Source of the DNA: Terrimonas sp937888905
Lineage (GTDB): Bacteria > Bacteroidota > Bacteroidia > Chitinophagales > Chitinophagaceae
Direction of reading: 5' to 3'
Length of the DNA stretch: 64,000 bases
Assembly: GCA_937888905.1 (NCBI GenBank)
Contig: CALATA010000021.1
Span: 186,001 to 250,000 of the forward strand
The first letter of the stretch is position 1; each line of letters begins with the position of its first letter. Shown piece by piece: positions 33,867 through 40,872 of this stretch. The notes under the pieces are model-generated. The model was given only the letters and a program-made list of their open reading frames with translations, had not been told where the DNA came from and made no database searches. A program made the translations under genes and the position numbers.

Positions 33867-34625
33867 ATGCCCGCTATCGGATGGAATACTGACCTGTACG
33901 ACAACAACCACGGCTTCGTGGCGCGCTACGGCGAAGACCTGATCAACTGGCTTCGTCCGGAAGAAGGCGAACGCATTCTCGATCTGGGTTGCGGCACCGG
34001 CTCACTGACCTCGCAGATCAGTCAGTACGGCGCACGCGTTACAGGCATCGATGCATCCGAAGACATGATCACCAAAGCAAAAGCAGGTTATCCGAAAATA
34101 GATTTCTTTACACAAGACGCCCGTTTTTTTTCCTTACCCGGAAACTTTGATGCCGTTTTTTCCAATGCCACACTTCACTGGATACAGGAACAAGACCTCG
34201 TATTACAGTCGGTTTATAAAAGCCTGCGTCCCGGTGGACGTTTTGTATTGGAAATGGGCGGTCAGGGAAATATCAAACACATCGAAGATGCGGTGAAACA
34301 AGCACTCATCGAAACAGGTTCGCAGGAACAACCTGCCGAGTCCTGGTTCTTTCCCTCTCCCGCCACTTACAGTGCCTTATTGGAAAAACACGGATTCACC
34401 GTACGCAGCCTCGCCTTCTTCGACCGCAAGACGCCGCTCGAAGGTGAAGAAGGAATGCAGAACTGGATCAACATGTTCGGATCATTTTTCTTCCGCAACA
34501 CGCACCAGGTAACACGTGAAGCCGTTATCCGCCGCGCTGCCGAACAATTACGGCCGGTTTATTATCAAAACGGAACATGGTATGCAGACTATGTAAGACT
34601 GCGCATCATTGCCGTTAAAAATTAA
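33867..34625 (+). CDS. Tam-like SAM-dependent methyltransferase inside the leu operon
   Basis: A 252-residue class I methyltransferase. The SAM-binding motif is ILDLGCGTGSLTSQIS (about residues 31-46), motif II is VTGIDASEDMI, and NATLHWIQEQDLVL and LRPGGRFVLEMGGQGN follow. The N-terminal DLYDNNHGFVARYGEDLINWL and the LHWI signature resemble trans-aconitate 2-methyltransferase (Tam). The gene sits 4 bases after leuC and 10 before leuD, i.e. between the two subunits of isopropylmalate isomerase. Tam-type enzymes, including a yeast homologue that also accepts 3-isopropylmalate, methylate carboxylates arising from aconitase-like reactions. Repair or disposal of an isomerase by-product is therefore a plausible role (inference). 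Confidence 0.85.
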   Translation: MPAIGWNTDLYDNNHGFVARYGEDLINWLRPEEGERILDLGCGTGSLTSQISQYGARVTGIDASEDMITKAKAGYPKIDFFTQDARFFSLPGNFDAVFSNATLHWIQEQDLVLQSVYKSLRPGGRFVLEMGGQGNIKHIEDAVKQALIETGSQEQPAESWFFPSPATYSALLEKHGFTVRSLAFFDRKTPLEGEEGMQNWINMFGSFFFRNTHQVTREAVIRRAAEQLRPVYYQNGTWYADYVRLRIIAVKN

Positions 34626-34635
34626 CAACACAACA

Positions 34636-35232
34636 ATGAGCAAACAGATCAATACGATACAGTCCTCCGCGGTGCCTTTACAGATGGAAAACGTCGACAC
34701 CGACCAGATCATTCCCGCACGCTTTCTTAAAGCAACCAGCCGTGAAGGATTTGGAAAAAATCTCTTCCGCGACTGGCGTTATGAGCAGGACGACGAAACC
34801 CAACCCAAGCAGGATTTCGTCCTGAACAATCCCGTTTACAGCGGACGTATTCTTGTTGCCGGAAAAAATTTCGGCTGCGGTTCTTCCCGTGAGCATGCTG
34901 CCTGGGCCATCAAAGATGCCGGCTTCGATGTGGTGGTGAGCAGTTTCTTCGCTGATATTTTCAAAAACAATGCACTCAACAACTTCCTCCTGCCCGTAAC
35001 GGTGAGTGAAGAATATTTAAAAGAACTGTTCGACGCCATCGAAGCAGATCCCAATACGATTATCGAAGTAAATCTTCCTGAACAATTCATCAACATTGTA
35101 TCATCCGGAAAGGAAGCCTCTTTCGATATCAACAGTTATAAAAAAACCTGTTTGCTGAACGGTTACGACGATATCGATTACCTGCTCAGCATCCGCGAAC
35201 AGATCGAAACATTCGAGCATAGTCATTCATGA
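34636..35232 (+). CDS. leuD: 3-isopropylmalate dehydratase small subunit
   Basis: A 198-residue swivel-domain partner of LeuC. Signatures are VDTDQIIPARFLK near the N-terminus, FGCGSSREHAAWAIKDAGF (substrate-binding loop) and FADIFKNNALNNFLLPV. ATG 34636 gives MSKQINT; the in-frame ATG upstream at 34609 would overlap the methyltransferase end and is less likely. The stop overlaps the ATG of the ABC ATPase gene (ATGA), which points to translational coupling. Confidence 0.95.
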   Translation: MSKQINTIQSSAVPLQMENVDTDQIIPARFLKATSREGFGKNLFRDWRYEQDDETQPKQDFVLNNPVYSGRILVAGKNFGCGSSREHAAWAIKDAGFDVVVSSFFADIFKNNALNNFLLPVTVSEEYLKELFDAIEADPNTIIEVNLPEQFINIVSSGKEASFDINSYKKTCLLNGYDDIDYLLSIREQIETFEHSHS

Positions 35233-36689
35233 AACCCGAAGCGATCATAGCATCCGATATACGCGTTGTGCAAGCGGGCCGCACCATTCTGGACGGGATC
35301 AATTTCCGTTTGAATGCGGGCGATCACCTGGCCATTACCGGTAAAAGCGGTAGCGGTAAAACCTCGCTGGCACGCGTAATGGCCGGAATCTTGTTCAGCC
35401 AGGGTAAGATCGAATACCAGCAGCCGGATCAATCCGCATCGATCCGCATTGCTTATATGCCACCATCGGAAACCTGGAAAAACAACTCCAACGTTTCCGA
35501 TTTTTATTATCAGCAACGTTTCAACAGTTGCGATGCGGAAGACGTGGAAACAGTGGAGGCCTCTCTCGGCAAAAACCACCAGGACCAAAAGGCCATCGAT
35601 CATTGGCTGGAACAATTCCAACTCACCCATCGCCGCAACGCCCCGCTGATTCAACTTTCCAACGGCGAACAGAAAAAACTGCAACTGATCCGCCACCTGC
35701 TTCAACAACCCGACGTGCTGATCATTGACCAGGCGTTTACAGGTCTCGATGCCGGTTCACGTGACACATTGCTGGAAGTATTGGAAAAGATCAGTGCCAC
35801 CACAACACTCATCATTATCACCGATCACCATATTCTCCCCTCATTCATTACGCAGGTGGCCGAACTGAACGACGGACGTTTGCAACAGTGGGCAACCAGC
35901 GAAAACTATCAACCAACAACGGGAAACAAGCATGTCTTTGCCACGCAGTTTCTGCCACTCACCGTTCACGCACACAGCGAAGAAGCCGTGATCGATATGC
36001 AGGACGTAACCATCAAATATGGAGAAAAGAAACTGCTCCAACATATCAACTGGACCGTCCGCAATGGCGAAGGCTGGCTGATCCGCGGTCACAACGGCGC
36101 AGGCAAATCGACTTTACTGAGCTTGATCACGGCCGACAATCCGCAAGCCTACTCCCAAAACATCACGCTGTTCGGACGCCGCAGAGGTTCGGGTGAAAGT
36201 ATCTGGGACATCAAAAAACAAGTAGGGCTCGTATCGCCTGAGCTGCATAAATTTTTTGATACCGGCATCACGGTTTACCAGGCCATTGGCTCCGGCTTTT
36301 TCGATGTAATGGGTTTGTACCGCCAACTCAGCCAAGAACAAAATGACGCCGTACTCCGCTGGATGCTGGTATTGGGATTGGAAGAAAAAGCCAATCAACC
36401 TTTATCGGCTTTACCGGCTGGCCAACAGCGTTGGGTATTGATTGCACGTGCCATGGTGAAACAACCGAAAGTACTGGCACTCGACGAACCCTGCCAGGGA
36501 CTGGATGCCGCACAATCAGAAGCATTTCTTTCCCTTGTAACAAAATTGCATGCCGCTACCAACGTAACGCTGCTTTATATCAGTCATTACGCCACGGAAG
36601 TACCCGCATCGGTGAACAACCTGCTCGAACTCGAAAACGGAACAATAAAAAAAATCACTGTACAACGAAAACAAGCCATCACCCAGTAA
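35229..36689 (+). CDS. Twin-NBD ABC ATPase (ModF-like) in the leu operon
   Basis: A 486-residue soluble protein with two ABC ATPase domains and no membrane segment. NBD1 has Walker A GKSGSGKTS, a signature LSNGEQKK and a Walker B ending LIIDQAFTGLD, where the catalytic Glu is replaced by Gln. NBD2 has GHNGAGKST, a degenerate signature LPAGQQRW and a normal LALDEPCQGLD. The layout is that of ModF/photorepair-type proteins rather than a transporter subunit. It overlaps leuD by four bases and is followed 20 bases later by leuB, so it belongs to the leu transcript. Its role in amino acid synthesis is unknown. Confidence 0.85.
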   Translation: MKPEAIIASDIRVVQAGRTILDGINFRLNAGDHLAITGKSGSGKTSLARVMAGILFSQGKIEYQQPDQSASIRIAYMPPSETWKNNSNVSDFYYQQRFNSCDAEDVETVEASLGKNHQDQKAIDHWLEQFQLTHRRNAPLIQLSNGEQKKLQLIRHLLQQPDVLIIDQAFTGLDAGSRDTLLEVLEKISATTTLIIITDHHILPSFITQVAELNDGRLQQWATSENYQPTTGNKHVFATQFLPLTVHAHSEEAVIDMQDVTIKYGEKKLLQHINWTVRNGEGWLIRGHNGAGKSTLLSLITADNPQAYSQNITLFGRRRGSGESIWDIKKQVGLVSPELHKFFDTGITVYQAIGSGFFDVMGLYRQLSQEQNDAVLRWMLVLGLEEKANQPLSALPAGQQRWVLIARAMVKQPKVLALDEPCQGLDAAQSEAFLSLVTKLHAATNVTLLYISHYATEVPASVNNLLELENGTIKKITVQRKQAITQ

Positions 36690-36709
36690 TAAAAAAAGAA
36701 ATCAACTCC

Positions 36710-37825
36710 ATGGAAAAGAATATAGCAATTATAGAAGGCGACGGAATAGGACCGGAAGTAACCAGGCAGGCTGTACGCGTATTGGATGCCATAGCCGAAA
36801 CCTACAACCACCAATTCGACTACACTTACTGTCTCATGGGCGCGGATGCCATCGACAAAACGGGCAATCCACTACCTGATGAAACGATAGAAGTCTGTCT
36901 TGCCAGCGACGCTATTTTATTCGGCGCCATCGGCCATCCTAAATATGACAATGATCCTACCGCCAAAGTGCGTCCCGAACAGGGACTGCTGCGCCTGCGG
37001 AAATCATTGCAGCTCTTCGCCAACCTGCGTCCGGTAACAACTTATCCGGCATTGCATCATCTCTCTCCGCTGAAACAAAAAAATGTAGAAGGTGTAGACT
37101 TCGTGATCTATCGCGAGCTGACCGGCGGAATATATTTTGGTAAAAAAGAACTGAATGCCGAAGGCACACAAGCTTCCGATGATTGCGTTTACGCTGCGGA
37201 GGAAATCAGCCGTATTGCACATCTCGCCTTCCAGGCCGCGCAGAAAAGAAGAAAGAAACTGACACTCGTTGACAAAGCCAACGTACTGGAAACTTCACGT
37301 CTCTGGCGTAAAGTGGTGAAAGAGATCGCTGCCGGTTATGCAGATGTGGAATTGGATTTCCTGTTTGTAGATAATGCCGCAATGCAGATCATCCTCAATC
37401 CGAAACAATTTGATGTGATCCTGACGGAAAATATGTTTGGCGACATCATCAGTGATGAAGCCAGCGTAATCACCGGCTCACTCGGTCTGTTGCCCTCGGC
37501 TTCCATCGGTAATGGTTCCGCGTTGTTTGAACCGATTCACGGTTCTTACCCACAGGCCGCCGGAAAAGACATTTCCAATCCGCTTGGCTCTATCCTCTCC
37601 GCCGCCATGTTGCTCGACCATTTTGGATTGACGGATGAAGCAGCCATCGTGCGCGAAGCGGTGAACTGGACACTGACACATGGTTTCGTAACAAAAGATA
37701 TCGATCCGGTTAATTTCTATTTCACTTCAACCCTCGGCGAACTGATCAGCGACTATGTAAGTGGCAGGATTCCGGGTTCGGTGAAAAGTGAAAACATCGA
37801 ACTGAGAAAATCCACGATCATCTAA
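36710..37825 (+). CDS. leuB: 3-isopropylmalate dehydrogenase
   Basis: A 371-residue NAD-dependent beta-decarboxylating dehydrogenase giving 2-ketoisocaproate. Motifs are IIEGDGIGPEVTRQAVRVL, the Arg-rich substrate loop around PEQGLLRLRKSLQLFANLRPV, YRELTGGIYFG, and the metal/nucleotide region ENMFGDIISDEASVITGSLGLLPSAS with FEPIHGSYPQAAGK. ATG 36710 gives the canonical MEKNIAIIEGDGIGPEV start; the longer open frame upstream overlaps the ABC gene and is spurious. It is the last leu gene before the ilv attenuator. Confidence 0.97.
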   Translation: MEKNIAIIEGDGIGPEVTRQAVRVLDAIAETYNHQFDYTYCLMGADAIDKTGNPLPDETIEVCLASDAILFGAIGHPKYDNDPTAKVRPEQGLLRLRKSLQLFANLRPVTTYPALHHLSPLKQKNVEGVDFVIYRELTGGIYFGKKELNAEGTQASDDCVYAAEEISRIAHLAFQAAQKRRKKLTLVDKANVLETSRLWRKVVKEIAAGYADVELDFLFVDNAAMQIILNPKQFDVILTENMFGDIISDEASVITGSLGLLPSASIGNGSALFEPIHGSYPQAAGKDISNPLGSILSAAMLLDHFGLTDEAAIVREAVNWTLTHGFVTKDIDPVNFYFTSTLGELISDYVSGRIPGSVKSENIELRKSTII

Positions 37826-37837
37826 AACCCGCTGCCA

Positions 37838-37876
37838 GCAAGCATTAACGCTTGTTCGTTCGTTGGTTTTTTTTTT
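37838..37876 (+). terminator. Possible weak terminator after leuB
   Basis: CAAGC-ATTAAC-GCTTG forms a short stem. A T run at 37867-37876 follows after about 10 more bases. The distance between stem and T run makes this only a possible terminator for the leu transcript. Confidence 0.3.
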
Positions 37877-37906
37877 AGAAAAAAAACTTAGAAGTTCTTT
37901 TTTATA

Positions 37907-37948
37907 GCATGAAGGTTGTACATTTACCGTAGCAACAATCCTTCATGC
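37907..37948 (+). promoter_or_regulatory. Inverted repeat covering the leader-peptide start codon
   Basis: GCATGAAGG-TTGT (37907-37919) pairs with ACAA-T-CCTTCATGC (37935-37948). The right arm contains the ATG of the ilv leader peptide. A near-consensus -7 element (TACATTTA, 37919-37926) lies in the loop. If transcription starts upstream, the RNA hairpin would bury the leader start codon. If it starts in the loop, this is a DNA dyad over the promoter. Confidence 0.5.
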
Positions 37949-38046
37949 AATCACGCGGAATTAATATTAACACTGTCATCAATGCCATTATTATTGTGGT
38001 GGTGATTATTATTCCTGCAACGCACGGAGGTGGACTCAGTATATAA
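37945..38046 (+). CDS. ilv operon leader peptide (33 aa)
   Basis: A 33-codon open frame, too short for most gene finders. It contains ten Ile, four Val and one Leu codons. Codons 15-23 read IIIVVVIII without interruption, followed by P-A-T-H-G-G-G-L-S-I and TAA. A rho-independent terminator starts 19 bases after the stop and ilvE starts 24 bases after its T run. This is the classical arrangement of a ribosome-mediated attenuator sensing charged tRNA-Ile and tRNA-Val. The core VVVIIIP also occurs in the Escherichia coli IlvL leader as I remember it. The product is not expected to have a function of its own. Confidence 0.88.
   Translation: MQSRGININTVINAIIIVVVIIIPATHGGGLSI
38026..38033 (+). 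promoter_or_regulatory. Antiterminator arm within the leader peptide gene
   Basis: GGAGGTGG (codons 28-30 of the leader) can pair with CCGCCTCC at 38070-38077 through eight base pairs including one G-U. That segment is part of the terminator 5' arm and loop, so the two structures exclude each other. The arm begins 13-20 bases after the Ile/Val codons 21-23. It would be free when a ribosome stalls in the run and covered when the ribosome reaches the stop codon at 38044. Confidence 0.7.
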
Positions 38047-38064
38047 AGAATTCAAAAAAATACG

Positions 38065-38096
38065 AAGACCCGCCTCCAAAAGGCGGGTCTTTTTTT
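38065..38096 (+). terminator. Attenuator terminator upstream of ilvE
   Basis: AAGACCCGCCT-CCAAA-AGGCGGGTCTT, an 11-bp perfect stem followed by a T run to 38096. It sits between the leader peptide stop and ilvE, in the position of a premature terminator rather than after a full gene. Confidence 0.92.
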
Positions 38097-38119
38097 ATAC
38101 CCGTTTTTAATCAACATCT

Positions 38120-39025
38120 ATGTATTACAACGAGCAAACGATCATCTATTTCAACGGAAGCTTTGTAAAAGCGGCAGAAGCGAAGACCGACCTCTACAGC
38201 CAGTCCCTGCACTATGGCTATGCTGTTTTTGAAGGCATCCGTTCTTATCCTGTTGCGGATGGCACACGCCTCTTCAAAGGAGAAGAACATTACGACCGGC
38301 TTCGCCGGTCAGCAGAATACATGAAGATGCCGTTTGCCTACAGCACGCAGCAACTCGCAGACCTCACGTATGAAACGCTTGCCCGCAACGGCTTTACAGA
38401 TGCGTATGTGCGCCCCATCGTGCTTTGCTCGCCCAACATGGCCTTATCGAAAGGCAAGGAATCGTTTCTCGCCATCGAAGCATGGGAATGGACCAATGGT
38501 TACATGAGCAACAAGATGCGTATCATGACCTCCTCCTATGCTCGTCCAAATCCGAAAGCTTTTCATGTGGAAGCCAAGGTGAGCGGACATTACGTAAACT
38601 CGATCCTTGCCTGCCAGGAAGCGCGTGACAAAGGCTATGATGAAGCACTGGTGCTCGACAGCGAAGGCTATGTGGCCGAAAGCTCCGGCGCTAATATCTT
38701 TTATGAAAACGATGGCGTATTGTATACGCCGCCATTGGGAAGTATTCTTCCGGGCATCACCCGCGCAACGGTGCTGGAGCTTTGCCAGGAGTTTAATATT
38801 CCCGTAGAAGAAAAATTATTTACACCGGAAGAAATGCGCGGCACCGATGCCGGCTTCTTCTGCGGCACGGCCGCCGAAATAGTAGCCCTCGCCTCCCTTG
38901 ACGATGTGCCTTTCCGCCTCAACTGGGAAGATTCATTGAGCGCGATGCTGCAGAAAGCTTACCGTGCAAAAGTCAGGGAACTGCCTTTTGAACAATATGC
39001 CCTTCCTTCGGAAGGGGCCATGTGA
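38120..39025 (+). CDS. ilvE: Branched-chain-amino-acid aminotransferase
   Basis: A 301-residue fold-type IV PLP enzyme that transfers amino groups from glutamate to the keto acids of Ile, Val and Leu. Motifs are LHYGYAVFEGIRSYP, the PLP lysine in EAKVSGHYVNSILACQEA (Lys of AKVSGHY), DEALVLDSEGYVAESSGANIF and GITRATVLELC. It is the first gene after the attenuator. Its product is needed by both the ilv and leu branches, and the glutamate donor is made by GltBD at the end of the same block. Confidence 0.95.
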   Translation: MYYNEQTIIYFNGSFVKAAEAKTDLYSQSLHYGYAVFEGIRSYPVADGTRLFKGEEHYDRLRRSAEYMKMPFAYSTQQLADLTYETLARNGFTDAYVRPIVLCSPNMALSKGKESFLAIEAWEWTNGYMSNKMRIMTSSYARPNPKAFHVEAKVSGHYVNSILACQEARDKGYDEALVLDSEGYVAESSGANIFYENDGVLYTPPLGSILPGITRATVLELCQEFNIPVEEKLFTPEEMRGTDAGFFCGTAAEIVALASLDDVPFRLNWEDSLSAMLQKAYRAKVRELPFEQYALPSEGAM

Positions 39026-39153
39026 AAATGTGTCCACCGAAGGCGGAATGTGGAAATAAAATACATTATTGACGATTCACTCCCGAGGCTTCGGGATGAT
39101 CATTCACGATTGACGACTGACACTTTTGAATTTTGACTTTTGAATTATAAGCA
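39026..39153. repeat. Repeat-rich gap between ilvE and ilvD
   Basis: The 128 bases hold an AATGTGTCCACC-GAA-GGCGGAATGTGG-type element at 39028-39053 and ATTGACGATTCAC-like words. A TCCCGA-GGCT-TCGGGA hairpin (39081-39096) and a TTTGAATTTTGAC block at 39122-39148 follow. No promoter or gene was seen. Confidence 0.65.
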
Positions 39154-40836
39154 ATGGCTGAATTAAACAAATACTCCAAGACCTTCACCCAGGACGAAAC
39201 ACAACCTGCCGCGCAAGCCATGCTCTATGGTATCGGTCTCACCGATGAAGACATGCAGAAAGCGCAGGTCGGCATTTGCAGCATGGGCTATGATGGCAAT
39301 ACCTGCAACATGCACCTTAACGATCTCGCACGTCACGTGAAGAAAGGCGTATGGGATTCCGAACTGGTCGGACTTATTTTCAATACCATCGGCGTGAGCG
39401 ATGGCATGAGCAACGGTACCGAGGGTATGCGCTATTCACTCGTAAGCCGCGATATCATTGCCGATTCCATCGAAGCAATCTGCGGAGGACAGTATTACGA
39501 TGGCTTGATCGCTATTCCGGGTTGCGACAAAAATATGCCCGGTTCCATTATGGCGATGGGCCGTCTCGACCGCCCTTCCATCATGGTGTATGGCGGCACC
39601 ATTGCTCCCGGTCATTACAAGGGACAGGAACTGAACATCGTTTCTTCCTTTGAGGCACTGGGACAAAAGATCGCAGGCACTTTGAGTCCCGAAGATTTTA
39701 AGAATATCGTAAAAAATACCTGTCCCGGCGCCGGCGCCTGTGGCGGTATGTACACCGCCAATACCATGGCCAGCGCCATCGAAGCACTGGGCATGAGCCT
39801 TCCCTACTCTTCTTCCAACCCTGCTGTCAGCAAAGAGAAAGAAGAAGAATGCATTGAAGCCGGTAAGTACATCCGTATCCTGCTGGAAAAAGATATCAAA
39901 CCTTCCGATATCATGACACGCAAAGCATTTGAAAATGCACTCCGCGTGATCGTTGTTCTTGGGGGAAGCACGAATGCCGTTTTACATTTCATCGCTATCG
40001 GTAAAAGCGTCGGCGTTGAAATAACACAGGACGATTTCCAGCGCATGAGCGACACAACACCTGTACTCGCCGACTTCAAACCGAGCGGTAAGTACCTGAT
40101 GCAGGATCTTCATCAACACGGTGGCACTCCTGCCGTAATGAAATACCTGCTCAACGAAGGTTTGCTGCACGGCGATTGTCTCACCGTTACCGGCAAAACC
40201 GTAGCGGAGAACCTGGCCGATATTGAACCGCTCAATTTTGAAACCCAGGATATCGTTCGCCCGCTTTCCAATCCTGTTAAGGAAAAAGGACACCTGCAAA
40301 TCCTTTACGGCAATCTCGCCGAAGGTGGCAGCGTGGCAAAAATTTCCGGTAAAGAAGGAGAACGTTTCGTTGGCCCGGCACGCGTATTCCAGGGCGAAAA
40401 GAAATTGATCGAAGGTATTCAGTCAGGCGTGATCAAACCCGGCGATGTGGTAGTGATTCAATACGAAGGCCCTAAAGGTGCACCAGGCATGCCTGAAATG
40501 CTGAAACCTACTTCTGCCATCATCGGTGCAGGTCTGGGTAAATCAGTAGCCCTGATAACCGATGGCCGCTTCAGCGGCGGCACACACGGTTTTGTGGTAG
40601 GACATATCACACCCGAAGCACATGAAGGCGGGTTGATCGCGATGGTACAGGATGATGATATTATCGAAATCGATGCGGCCACCAACACAATCAATTTGAA
40701 AGTGCCGGATGAAGAAATAGCACGCCGGCGTGCCGAATGGAAACAACCTCCACTCAAAGTGAACAAAGGTGTTTTGTATAAATATGCTCTCTCCGTTAAA
40801 AATGCAGCAGCAGGTTGCGTAACAGACGAGTTGTAA
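39154..40836 (+). CDS. ilvD: Dihydroxy-acid dehydratase
   Basis: A 560-residue Fe-S dehydratase for the fourth step of Ile/Val synthesis. Cluster cysteines are visible in GYDGNTCNMHL, PGCDKNMPGS and NTCPGAGACGGMYTANTMAS. The C-terminal half has SGGTHGFVVGHITPEAHEGG and a catalytic Ser region near DGRFSGGTHG. Length is normal for the family. It is preceded by repeat DNA and followed 36 bases later by ilvB. Confidence 0.97.
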   Translation: MAELNKYSKTFTQDETQPAAQAMLYGIGLTDEDMQKAQVGICSMGYDGNTCNMHLNDLARHVKKGVWDSELVGLIFNTIGVSDGMSNGTEGMRYSLVSRDIIADSIEAICGGQYYDGLIAIPGCDKNMPGSIMAMGRLDRPSIMVYGGTIAPGHYKGQELNIVSSFEALGQKIAGTLSPEDFKNIVKNTCPGAGACGGMYTANTMASAIEALGMSLPYSSSNPAVSKEKEEECIEAGKYIRILLEKDIKPSDIMTRKAFENALRVIVVLGGSTNAVLHFIAIGKSVGVEITQDDFQRMSDTTPVLADFKPSGKYLMQDLHQHGGTPAVMKYLLNEGLLHGDCLTVTGKTVAENLADIEPLNFETQDIVRPLSNPVKEKGHLQILYGNLAEGGSVAKISGKEGERFVGPARVFQGEKKLIEGIQSGVIKPGDVVVIQYEGPKGAPGMPEMLKPTSAIIGAGLGKSVALITDGRFSGGTHGFVVGHITPEAHEGGLIAMVQDDDIIEIDAATNTINLKVPDEEIARRRAEWKQPPLKVNKGVLYKYALSVKNAAAGCVTDEL

Positions 40837-40872
40837 TGATCCCGTCCGAGAGGACAACAAAAAAGTCAGATT

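Noticed and set aside
36431..36709. Long N-terminal extension of leuB
   Set aside because: It overlaps the ABC ATPase gene in another frame and the extra sequence is Arg/Thr/Cys-rich shadow translation.
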